The translations under genes were made by a program, and so were the position numbers. Positions 1-9,500 of a stretch of DNA of 64,000 nucleotides are shown piece after piece. Source of the DNA: Cafeteria roenbergensis. Lineage: Eukaryota; Sar; Bigyra; Bicosoecida; Cafeteriaceae. The stretch is from contig VLTN01000017.1 of NCBI GenBank assembly GCA_008330645.1, positions 372,001 through 436,000 on the forward strand. The letters are read 5' to 3'. The notes beneath the pieces were generated by a model. That model was not told the DNA's origin. It saw only the letters and a list, made by a program, of their open reading frames with translations, and searched no databases. The first letter of the stretch is position 1. Each line of letters opens with the position of its first letter.

Positions 1-149
1 TGCTGGGCGCCTTGCCTCACGGGATCACGCCCACACGGCGCCGCACCCGCCCGCCCTCGAGCCGGCCCGGGCACACAGGTCCCCTCCCCCCACGCCTCCT
101 GCAGGCGCCCTGGCGAGCCTGGGCTGAGCGGGCGAGCCAGCGCCCGGCC

Positions 150-3100
150 TCACTCGGCCGGACAGCCGTCGGGGCCTCCCCCCAGCTCAACCTCGCCGCA
201 CGCCGGCTGGTCGAACCACGCGGAGTAGCCGAAGTCGTCCCCGTAGAACTGGCGCGCCCATGGGGCGGTGTCCATGTGCGACCACGCCCAGCCGTGCACC
301 CTCGCCCAGGAGGCGCGCCCCGGCGGTGCCGAGGCCATGTCCGACTCGAACTCGGGGGGCTCCGGCGGCGGGCCCCCGTCCAGCATGAGAGGGCCGGGAC
401 TGGGGGGCACAGGCGACGGCTCCGCGCCCGAGGGGCTGGCATCCGGCGCGGGCGGGTCAGTGCCGGCGAGTGCCGTGACGCCGCTTGACTTTGCGTCGCT
501 GGGAGCGGCGGTCCCGTTTTTCAGGGCCCCGTCTATCGCCGCGGGCATGCCCGGCTGAGTGGACACGAAGCCAATGTGCTGCGCGAGGTGCGGCACTGCG
601 ATGAGGCGGAGCCCTCCCGGGTGGTGAGCTTCCGCCGCGAACGGCAGGCTGAAATCGGAGAAGTCCGCCTCCGATGCCCAGAACGTGCGGAGTTCGAAGC
701 TCAGCTGACGAGCGGACTGCCGGGGAAAGAGGGTGGCGACGATGCAGCAGCCGCTCGCGATTGGCTGCACGCCAGGCTGCTGCCACGGGTAGCGGGTGAC
801 CGCCGCCCTGCCGGCGCCCATCAGGGCGGCAGTGAGGACTGCGCCGGCCAGGACGCAGGCGGACACTGCGGCGACCGGGCGGTCAGGTTGCCGTGGACAG
901 CGCACCGCGCAGACTTGGCCGGGCGACAGGGGGGGCGGGAGGTCGACGCCCTCGGAGGGCGAGCTGGCCGCGCCCAGCCTTGACAGCGCCCCAGCTGAGG
1001 CCGCCGCCCCTGCTGCTGAACTCGAGTCCGCCCTCGCGACCTGATCCGCTCTGCCGAGGGGCAGCTCTGCCAGCGAGTGAGGCAGAGCCCTTTCTCCGGC
1101 CCTGGTCGCGCGGCGGGTTGGCGAGCTGTGGTCCGACTGGCTGGCCTGCAGCGACGGCAGCGGCGAAACCTCTGGCCCGCTCTGGGGGGGCATTGCCCGG
1201 CGCGTGATGCTGGCGCCTGCAAACGCGGCTTCAGCGTCGGCAGCCTCGCCTTGCGGGGGGGAGCCCTCCGAGCCCACGGAGTCGCTGTCGGCATGCGAGC
1301 CTCGGCGCTGTTTCGTCGCGCAGCAGCCGCAGCTGCAGCGCAGCTCCAGGCAGCCTGCCCGGAGGACGGTGTGGACCTTGGAGAGCTCAACAGTGGCTGC
1401 GCGCCGGCTAGGCGCCCTGCTGCCAGCCCAGCGCTGGGGGGTGGGCTGCCCTGCACAGCGGGCTTCCAGTGTGCAGGCGCTGTTGGGGACTCGTCCCTGG
1501 GTCGACGATGGCGAGCGCAACGCAGGCGCGAGGTCAGAAGCGTCGCTACGGTGGGAAGCCGCTGAGAGGCTGCCCGGCGAGGAGCAGGACGCCCCGCCAC
1601 GCTCTCCCTGCCGCGGGCCGTGCCTTGTGCCGCTGCCGCCGTCGAGGCCCCCGCAACATCCCGCGCAGCAGCAACACCACAGACCGCAGAACCAACAGCG
1701 GCTGTCGACCTCGCTGCAGCCCCCGCGCCCACCCCCGCCTCCGCCCCCGCTCCCGCTGCTCATGCGGGCAGCTCTGCCAGTGGGACAGGGGCCAGCCGGG
1801 CCGCACTCCACCAGCCCGAGCGCCCAGCAGGAGCAGAGCAGCACAGCCACCCCGAACGCTGTCGGCCCTGCCACCATCCCCGGGATGTCACCCTCCCCCC
1901 ACTGCTCCAGGAAGTCTGGATAAAAGAGCTTCACCCACGTCACCCGGCGCTGCAGGGCCGACGACGCGTCGGCTTCGAAGGCGTCTGAGCGACGCGCCGC
2001 CGCCGCCGAAGCAGCAGCGGCAGGGTCCAGCCGCAGCACGTCGTCGTCCTCCGACCCTTCCAGCGGCGTGAAAACCGCGCCCTCGGGCACCCCGGCGGCA
2101 TCCTCCTCGCCGCTCACGGCCGATGCCGATGCCGACGCTGTTCCGGCCGCCACCCGGGCGGCCAGGCTCGGTCGCTCCCGCAGCGGGGCCGCCATCGCCG
2201 GACCCTCGTGAAAGCGGAACTTCCACGGCTCGCTGTCCGCTCCAGGGAGCGAGAGGCGGGCCTCTGCGGGCCCGTTCTCCGTGCCGGGCGGGTGAGCGGC
2301 CTCGTCATCGGCCGCCAGCTCCGCCGCCCGCGGGACCACTGAGAGGAGCAGCTTGTTCAGCCAGCCGCGGGTCATGACCGCGTCGTCCTCCAGGACAACG
2401 GCCAGCTCTGCCCCCACGGCATTGCTGCAGACGTCGAGCGCCAGCGCGTAGTCCAGCGTGGCCTTGGCGTGACGGCTGTGAAGGCGGGGCCACTGGCGCC
2501 ACGGCGAGCGACGCGAGAGCCGGGTGCCGCGTGCGTTGAGGTCTCGCCGGAGGGCGAACGCCGCGAAGGGCGTGCATGCGGCGGGCGGGGAAGGGAGGGG
2601 CCCCAGTGGGGCCCCTGGGCCGAGCGGCGGCAGGGACGTCAGCTGGCCCCATCGCAGCAAGAGCGCGGTGGCGTCGTCCACGGGCCCGTCGCTGCGCGGC
2701 CCTCCCGACCGGAGCCCGCCCCCCGCGGGGCCTGCCCCTGCGGGGATTCCTCTGCCCGTGGGATGGCTCCGCCGTTGCTCCGGCTCCGACGCCCAAAGCG
2801 CTGAACCAGTCCCGCCCCTGGCCGCCGAGGCCGCCAGCTGCGACTCCACCCCGGCCCTGAATGAGGAGTTCCCGGCGATGGCCTCTGCAGCCGCCTGCCA
2901 CTCGGCGAGGGCCGCCGAGCACCGCCAGAACTCGGCCTGTCGGCGGTCGAGCGCGGCGGCGGCGAGAGGGTCGGACAGCGCCCCCCCAGCCTTGACCACC
3001 GTGACGACGTCCGAGAGAGCCGCAGCCTCGGGGTGCGGCCGCGAGTCCACGTCGAGCACGATCCAGTGCGCGAGCGGCGTTGCGGAGGCAGAGGCCGGGG

Positions 3101-3635
3101 CCGCGTCCCAGGCGCGGGACGAGCAAATCTGCGGGGGTGGCGAGGCCGCGCCCTTGGCCCAGTAGCTATCGGGGTCAGAGGGGAGGCGGGAAAAGTGCAT
3201 GCCCGTCCCGACCGACTGAGTAAGGATCATGCTGGGGTCCTTTCGGCCGACAGAGAGCGAAACTACGCACACCTTTGGCGGCTGCCTGGACTTGTAGTAG
3301 GCCCGCAGGTCCGCCACCGTCACCGGCCCGCCATCGCTGCCCACGCTGACGCCAACTGGCTCGGCCGCGCAAGGCACGCCGTCCGGGGCCGACTCCGCGG
3401 TCTCGGCTCGCATCGACGAGAGGAACCAGCCGGCCAGAGCCCGTCTGACGTACCGGGCCCGCCACAGCCGCTCGACTGGCGCGGAGTCGTGGAACACAGA
3501 GAACCGCAACTCGTGCCGGCTTGCCCACAGCCAGGCCGCCACCGCAAGCCCCGCAAGCGCTGCAAGGCCGCACACCGCGGCCGTGCGGGGCATGACGCAA
3601 CGCAGCACTTTGGGGTGGGCCTTTGCCCGGCCCAT
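150..3635 (-). CDS. PGAP4-like GPI-glycan glycosyltransferase with a split transmembrane pair
   Basis: A single long exon of about 1,161 residues; the start chosen is the ATG just before the first hydrophobic segment. In order it shows an N-terminal membrane segment (about residues 18-37), a GT-A-like region with an acidic VLEDDA motif (E416-D418), a WVKLFYP motif near residue 570, a membrane segment at about 590-612, a Ser/Gly/Cys-rich linker of about 300 residues, and a second membrane segment at about 915-940 followed by a GCCIVATLFP stretch. PGAP4/TMEM246, the Golgi GalNAc transferase acting on GPI anchors, has this order: one N-terminal anchor and a tandem membrane pair inserted in the GT-A fold, followed by a similar CC-x-AxLFP motif. 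PGAP4 is only about 400 residues, so the extra length is low-complexity insertion. The assignment rests on architecture and short motifs. Some insert sequence could still be unrecognised intron. Confidence 0.62.
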   Translation of the reverse strand: MGRAKAHPKVLRCVMPRTAAVCGLAALAGLAVAAWLWASRHELRFSVFHDSAPVERLWRARYVRRALAGWFLSSMRAETAESAPDGVPCAAEPVGVSVGSDGGPVTVADLRAYYKSRQPPKVCVVSLSVGRKDPSMILTQSVGTGMHFSRLPSDPDSYWAKGAASPPPQICSSRAWDAAPASASATPLAHWIVLDVDSRPHPEAAALSDVVTVVKAGGALSDPLAAAALDRRQAEFWRCSAALAEWQAAAEAIAGNSSFRAGVESQLAASAARGGTGSALWASEPEQRRSHPTGRGIPAGAGPAGGGLRSGGPRSDGPVDDATALLLRWGQLTSLPPLGPGAPLGPLPSPPAACTPFAAFALRRDLNARGTRLSRRSPWRQWPRLHSRHAKATLDYALALDVCSNAVGAELAVVLEDDAVMTRGWLNKLLLSVVPRAAELAADDEAAHPPGTENGPAEARLSLPGADSEPWKFRFHEGPAMAAPLRERPSLAARVAAGTASASASAVSGEEDAAGVPEGAVFTPLEGSEDDDVLRLDPAAAASAAAARRSDAFEADASSALQRRVTWVKLFYPDFLEQWGEGDIPGMVAGPTAFGVAVLLCSCWALGLVECGPAGPCPTGRAARMSSGSGGGGGGGRGGCSEVDSRCWFCGLWCCCCAGCCGGLDGGSGTRHGPRQGERGGASCSSPGSLSAASHRSDASDLAPALRSPSSTQGRVPNSACTLEARCAGQPTPQRWAGSRAPSRRAATVELSKVHTVLRAGCLELRCSCGCCATKQRRGSHADSDSVGSEGSPPQGEAADAEAAFAGASITRRAMPPQSGPEVSPLPSLQASQSDHSSPTRRATRAGERALPHSLAELPLGRADQVARADSSSAAGAAASAGALSRLGAASSPSEGVDLPPPLSPGQVCAVRCPRQPDRPVAAVSACVLAGAVLTAALMGAGRAAVTRYPWQQPGVQPIASGCCIVATLFPRQSARQLSFELRTFWASEADFSDFSLPFAAEAHHPGGLRLIAVPHLAQHIGFVSTQPGMPAAIDGALKNGTAAPSDAKSSGVTALAGTDPPAPDASPSGAEPSPVPPSPGPLMLDGGPPPEPPEFESDMASAPPGRASWARVHGWAWSHMDTAPWARQFYGDDFGYSAWFDQPACGEVELGGGPDGCPAE

Positions 3636-4436
3636 GGCCCGCAAAGCACTGCCCGCCACGCTGCAGGCAGTCGCTGGCTGCTCAAGGCACACCAATCTTG
3701 GTCCGGACCCCCCTGACTGCGCCGTGCTGCTGCCTCGGCCTGCCTTTCGGCTCCGCGTGGCCCTGCAGAGCCGGGGCGACGGGTCTTGACTGGTCGGCTG
3801 TCGTCTCCAGCCAGTCGCGGCTCTGCGATTGCCCGAGGGCAACCTTTGGGCGGCCTGCGCTCCACCGACTCCGGAGGAGTGTGCTTGCCTCCCTCATCGG
3901 TACGCTCGCAGCGAGGCGCGTTGGCGCGGCAGCTCAGGGCCACGGTGCCCCAAAGCCCTTCCTTGCGCCCGGCCCGCGAAACCTGGCGCCCCAGGCCCAG
4001 AGGGACAGTTTTGGGGAGGCGCAAGCGATATGGCGCAGCCACGCTTCTGCGCTCTGTGTCGGTAGCGCGCCGCGCGCGCGAGTGGACGCAGCCGCAGCCA
4101 CCACGGGCTTGCCGTGCTTGGTTGGACGCTCGAACCCGCTACTTTGAGAGGACTCTCGCGTTGCTGGGTGCGCTTGCTGGCGCTCGCCCACGGTGCATCA
4201 CAAAGGTTCATCCACGAACAAAAGGTTGCTTTGCCGCGCCACACACGGGTAAAGCGCTCATCGGGCAGCCGAAGTGCGGCAGCGGCCAACGTGTGGCCGC
4301 ACCGTTTGGACCTCGTTGCCGTCACACGAGCGCAAGAGGCAGCGACAGGAGTGCGCCAGTCCACGTAGAACGTTTTTTTCGGTTGAACGAGCGACTATGA
4401 CGGTCCTGGTGAGCTCCTTGCAAAGCTGAAGTGTCG
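3636..4436. other. Intergenic: 3' UTR of the SelU-like gene and promoter side of the PGAP4-like gene
   Basis: No convincing coding region on either strand. Because both neighbours are on the minus strand, this stretch must hold the 3' UTR of the selenoprotein gene and the promoter of the PGAP4-like gene. If the upstream TGA codons are selenocysteine, a SECIS hairpin should lie here on the minus strand. I looked for ATGA/GTGA...AA...GA cores and saw several ATGA tetramers but no stem of the expected length. Confidence 0.5.
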
Positions 4437-6250
4437 CTACTCGGCAGAGCGGAATCCGAAAAGCAGGCGACTCGCCGCCAGGGCGAGGAGTGTGCCAGCA
4501 AATGCCCCGGCAGCCGCCCAAGCAGCCAGCGCGGGCCCCATTGCGGCTACGCCTCCCCGCGGCCCGACGGATGGCTCCGCCTCAGCGGTGGCGGCCGGCT
4601 GGCGAGCTGGGTGAGCTGCTTGGCAGGCGCTGCTGGAGCTCGCCTCCCTGGCCGTGTCGACAACCGTCGGCGGCTCCGCGGGGGCGGGCGCCGGGGTGGG
4701 GTGGTCGGCGAGAGCTGCTGGGGCCTCGGGGAGCGACAGCACCCAGTCGGCGACCTCGCCGGCGGGAGCTGCCCCCGCGTCGCCCGGCGGCGTTGCGTCC
4801 TTGGCCACCGCGGCCAGAAGCTCGTCCACGGAGGGCCGGTCTGTGTTGTCCTTGGAGTAGTACGCCAGCAGCATGCGGCCGTCGCTGCCTACCACCATGT
4901 CGCCCGCGAGCTGGTTCACGTCCTGCCCGTGGGAGGACTCCAGCTCCCTCCCCGCGGCCTTCTGCTCCGCGTAGAAGCCGAGGGAGGCGCTCGACCACAC
5001 CCCCGCCACAGACCGACGGAACCTGAAGGACTCTGAGTACACGGTGCCGGCCGCCCCACCGGGGGCTGGGTCTCGCGCGTGAGCGAACCCCGCGCCCACT
5101 TGTCGAGACCACTTCTCCGCGAGCCCCGCCGACTGCATGAACGACACAACCACGACGCGGGCGCGCTTGGCGGCGAACTCGTCTCTCCGCCGCCAAACGT
5201 CCGCGACGTGGTCGCGTCACGGCAGTCAGCCAAAGTGCCGAAGAAACACGAGCACTGCCGGGCCGGCACCGCCCCCCTCCCGCTGCGTGAGGGCTGCGTG
5301 GCCACGGACAACGCCCTCCCTCGGCGGGGTGCGCGGGTCCCCCCCATCGGGCCCGAGCCTGGGTCTCGAGACTCTCAGGGCAAAGTCCGGACACTCGTCG
5401 CCGGCGCGGAGGCGTTTCCGGCGATGGCGCCCCGAGCCAGCTGCCCCCGCTCCGGCGGCGGCCTCGGCGGGGCTTGCCGTGCCGGGGGCCGCTGCGCCGC
5501 TTCCGTCGTCGCCTGCGGTGCAGTCCGGGTTCAGCTCCTGCTCCATCGCGTCGAGCTGGGCCTGCCAGCGACCCTCCGCCGATGCCAGAGCCCGGCCGGC
5601 ATGGCCGGAATCCATGCCAAGAGCCCCCTGGATGCCGGAGGCGCGCTTGAGTGCTGTTTTCATGGCCGCTATTGACGCAAACGCGTGCTGCCGCAGCACC
5701 GCCTCCCCCTGGCCGATTAGCGAGCCCAGGCAGCGGGCGCGCGCTTCAGGGCTTGCACCGCTGCGCCGGGCCTCCTCCGCGCGCGCAAGCGTCGCTGCGA
5801 TGGCCTGCTCGTACTCGGCCGCCGCCGCCAACGCGCGCTCGGCCTCCCCGGTGTCTGGCGCGTCAGCTGACGATCCAGGCCTGCTGGACAGCGCAAGGGC
5901 GACCTCGACGGTCGCGACCTCCCCCCACTCTGCACGAAACAAATGGCCGAAGTGCGTCGGGGAGCGGGCACGGGGTTGAGAGCGGTTGCAAGCTGGGTCC
6001 GTGGCAGCGCGCCCGGGGTGTGCAGCAATTGCTCACCGACTTCTCCCAGCGCGCCACACCCGTGCACCAGCTCGCCAGTCTCCTGGTTGGCGAGCACAAC
6101 CCGTCGCCGATTCCTGTCGGTCAGCCCCAGCCCGCAGAGGGACAGGACCTCGTCCACAAGGTCAGCTCCTGTCGCAGAAACGCACAGCTGAACCGACGCC
6201 TGATCGCCATCCGGCAGCAAGAAGCAAATCTCTCTCTCCCGGTCCGACAT
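4437..6250 (-). CDS. SelU/PRXL2-family thioredoxin-fold selenoprotein with a UxxU centre and C-terminal anchor
   Basis: Two exons: 6250-6037 and 5929-4437. The intron 5930-6036 is GTGAGC...GTGCAG, phase 1. The product is 568 residues if two in-frame TGA codons (residues 306 and 309) are read through. The sequence before them reads VLVFLRHFG, then TGA-Leu-Pro-TGA, then RDHVADVWRRRDEF. In PRXL2/AhpC-TSA-type proteins this place is HFG-C-x-x-C-R. Downstream, VVVVSFMQSAG, an LAGDMVV strand and DRPSVDELL also fit the family. SelU is the selenocysteine form of this family. N-terminal residues 1-90 look like a small ubiquitin-like or RA-like domain; residues 95-220 are helical and Ala-rich; a hydrophobic segment at about 540-561 could anchor the C terminus. 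Other genes here stop at TGA, so codon reassignment is unlikely. Two chance stops exactly on both redox Cys positions, with the frame open on both sides, are hard to explain otherwise. The SECIS was not identified. Confidence 0.82.
5217..5228 (-). other. Tandem UGA (selenocysteine) codons, U-L-P-U redox motif
   Basis: On the minus strand the codons read GGC TGA CTG CCG TGA CGC. The TGAs occupy 5228-5226 and 5219-5217, and the same frame is open for hundreds of codons before and after. They replace both cysteines of the family CxxC motif. Confidence 0.8.
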
Positions 6251-6591
6251 TGGGCACCGGCGAGCGGACGCCAAAGCGCGGGAGCCCTTGCGCGCGCAGC
6301 AGGCCTGTGGGCGGCCGTCCCCGCACAGCAAGCCGCGCGGGGAGGCAGTGCTGGCCTGGCGCCACGGCGCGGCAGCGGATAATATTTTGCGGCGCGCAAG
6401 CACCTCGTCCCCTTGGCTCTGTCGCGTGACCCTGGCCCGGAAAAGCGCGTGGGCGGCGGTGACAGCGCGGGCGGGCGCGAGGTGTGGAAGCAAGCCCCTG
6501 TAAACACATCTTGAAATGTACCCCACTGCCGGCACACGGCATGGCGGGCGCGCACACGAAGGCTACAAACGAAGCGGCCGGTCCGAGGCGT
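6251..6591. other. Intergenic, promoter of the SelU-like gene
   Basis: Lies between the start of the SelU-like gene and the 3' end of the GT2-like gene, both on the minus strand. No recognisable gene, RNA or repeat was seen. Confidence 0.5.
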
Positions 6592-9500
6592 CTAGGCGGC
6601 GTCGCCCATGATGGCGTTGAGCATGCTCTCCGCCTCCTTGAGGTCGGTGTCTGCCTCCTTGTCCCCCCCGGAGGCGTCGGCCTGGGCGTCAGCGGCACCG
6701 TCCGCGCCGGTGTCAGCGGCGCCCGAGCCACTCCCTTCGCCAGCCTCCTCGTCGCCCCCGGACGCAGGTTGCGCCGCCAGAGCGGCCGCGAGCTCTGCGT
6801 CGGCCTGCTTCCCGGCATCGGTCTCGGACGCCTCGTCGCCGGCGGAGGCCTCAGCAGCCGAGATGGCGGCGGTGGCCTGAGCAATGGCGGCGTCGGCGGC
6901 GTCGTCCGCCTTCTTGTCCGCGGCCTCCTGCGCCGTGGCCAAAGCCGCGCTGTCTGCACCCGTAGTGCCGAGCTCGTCCCCGGAGGCCTTCCCCTTGGCA
7001 ACGTCGGGGTCGGGCGCGTCGCTCGTCGACGTCGGGGACATGCCTGCGGCGATGCTTCGCGCCTCGGAGATTTGCCGCGTCAGGTCCGCCGAGGCCGAGT
7101 TCACGGCGTCCGTGTTGCCTCCCGTCATTTCCGCGTGGATCGCCTTGGTCAGCCCCTCCAGCTGCCGCTCCAGCGCCTTTTGCTCCGACGCCGAGGGAGT
7201 GGGGACCTGGGCGTGCGTGGGGGGCTCAGGGGGCGGGGGCGGCGCCCCGGCTGGACGGCCGCTGGCAGCATCCACGTCACTGCTGCCTCCGGTGCCGGAG
7301 CCGGCGTCGGCGTTGGCGTCTGCGTTGGCGTCGGCAGCTGGCACGTCGCCTGCCCCGGCGTCCTGCGAGCCGCCGTCCAGCGCATCCATCACCACGCGGA
7401 TGTCCTCAGAGGCGGCGGATGCGTCGCCACCGACGGCCGAAGAGCGCGCCAGCTTGGCTGCAAGCGCCTGCGCCTCGGAGTCGGCGCCAGTCTCCTCCGC
7501 GCCCGACGAGGGCGTCGACGCCGCCGACCCGCCGGCCGATTGCTCCTCGCCCTCTGCCCCCAGGTCGCGCATGATGTCGGCGAGAGAGGAGGCGCCGTCC
7601 CCAGACGCAGCGGTCTGCGTGGGGTCAGCGGGCTCGGACTCTGCTGCGCTGAGCTGGGCAGCAGCGCCCGCGTCAGCCGCGTCGCTGGCGCCATCGCCGA
7701 GCCCCCCCTCAGCCGCGGCGCCCGCAGCGGCATCGGCGTTGCGCTTGGCCTCCCGGAGGGCCCGCTGGGCGTCCTGCTCGTGCTCCTCGTCCATAACCCG
7801 GAGCCGCGCGTCGTTGAGCTTGGCAGCGTTCTGGGCGCGACGCAGCTCAGTCTCCGCGAGGGCAGCCTTGATGCTCGCCAGCTCCTCCTCGGTGCGGGCG
7901 CGCTCGCGCTCGGCCTCGCCCAGGTTCGCCTCGGAGACGGCCTCCGCGTCGGACGCCTGTTTGATGGCGTCCCGCACACGGACGGTGGCGGCCTCGGCCG
8001 CGGCCTCGGCCTGGTCTGCTTCCGCGTCGAAGCCCGGCTGGTCGCCCAGGCGAGCTGCGAGGCTGGTCTTGGCGTCCGATGCCTGCTTCACCGCATCCGC
8101 CAGGACGTCGTTGGGGCCGCGCTTGGCGGACGCCGCAGCCGCCCGCGCCTCCGCCGCAAGCTGCCTGGCCTCGGCCTGCTCCTGCGGGTCTGTGGACGAG
8201 GCCGCGATGGCGTCGGCGCTGGTGGCCACGTCCTCGGCCTGTGCGGCAGCGTCGTCCAGCCCACCCTGCTGCTGGGAAGGGACAGCCACTGAGCCGCCGG
8301 TGGGGGAGAGAGGCAGCACGGAGGAGACGCCGGCGCCGTCGCTACGGGCCGTTGCGGCGGCCTTGATGAGGTCGAACGGGTCGGGGTTCTGGCCCGCGCC
8401 TGCGCTCCCGGCGAGCGCCCCTGCGCCGGGGGTCGGGATCTGACCGGCCGACTGCGGGGCCGCCCCCGTGCCTGCCTGGGCCTGCTCGCCTCCGGCGCTC
8501 CCTGCTCCTGTCAAGGCAGCAATGAGCGCGTCGGCAGAGCCATCTGAGCCCGACCCTGCCGCGTCGCCCTCCGACGCGGACATGGCGGCTTCGGCGTTGG
8601 CCAAGGCTGCCGCCTCCGCCTCAGCGCGGTCCACGGCATCGGCGGCCTGCTGCCTCGCAGCCGCGTCGGCACCGGCCTCGTCGTCGTCCTCGCTCCCCCT
8701 GGCCTCAGCCCCGGCCGAGCCGCCCCGTGAGGCGGCGCCAGCCCGCTTGCCGCCCGAGAAGGCCACGCCAGCGCCCCCGTGGCCAGGTGCCACGCCGTCT
8801 GCGTGGTTCGTGGCGACGTGCTTCGGGTCGTGGAACCGCGCCACGTCGTCGCGCACGTGGTTCCACCGCTTCCAGTCCTCGCCCGTCTTGAGGTCGCCCG
8901 GGGAGCCCGCCTCCCGCATGGTAGAGCCCTTGTCGTGGTAGACGAAGACGCGGCGGGCGATGGCGGGCTTTGGCCGCGAGCCCCCCGCCCCGGCGCTGCC
9001 GGAGTCGAACCAGTAGTCCTCCTGCCCGAGGTTGAGCAGGGTGGGGGGCAGGATGTGCCCGGGCTGCGACTCGAACTGCACGAAGTCCCGCCGGAAGCCC
9101 ACAAAGTACCCGAGAACGTAGTCGGGGTCGACGTCGTCCACGGAGACGATGCTGTTGTTGATCATCCACTGGTTCGTGTCTCCGAGGGAGCGAGGCAGGG
9201 CGTCGAGCAGCGCGTCCGGGAGCTCGAGTTCCGATGTGCCGTTGGGGCCCTCGAAGTACACCTCCTCCACGTTCTGGTAGGGGCAGCGGGGGTTGTGGCC
9301 GAGGCCGAGGGCGTCTGTCATGGGCGACACGACGCGGGGCTCGACGGTCTGGCGCGCCGCCTGGTCCAGGCGGCTGAACGAGTGGGGGGCAACGAGGACG
9401 TCGTTGTTGATGATCCACAGCGTGGTGTAGCGCTGGTCTGCCTGGAAGAGGCGCCAGGCGACGTTCCACGAGTGGGTGAGGCCAAGGGCGATGGTCTCGG

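Noticed and set aside
4100-4150. tRNA-like T-arm (minus strand GGTTCGAG)
   Set aside because: The flanking bases do not pair as a T-stem and no acceptor or anticodon arm could be drawn.
3840-4320. Candidate SECIS cores (ATGA near 4,209, 4,262 and 3,899; GTGA near 4,324) on the minus strand
   Set aside because: None forms by eye a stem of 10-14 pairs with an apical AA and a matching GA, so none is annotated.
5217-5228. Reading the SelU-like gene as two genes, a frameshift or an intron
   Set aside because: Both halves are in the same frame, the gap is only two TGA codons with two sense codons between, far too short for an intron, and the family motif continues across it.
6484-8443. Long plus-strand open frames opposite the GT2-like gene
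   Set aside because: Antisense shadows of the Ala-rich tail, with Ser/Ala composition mirroring the true gene.
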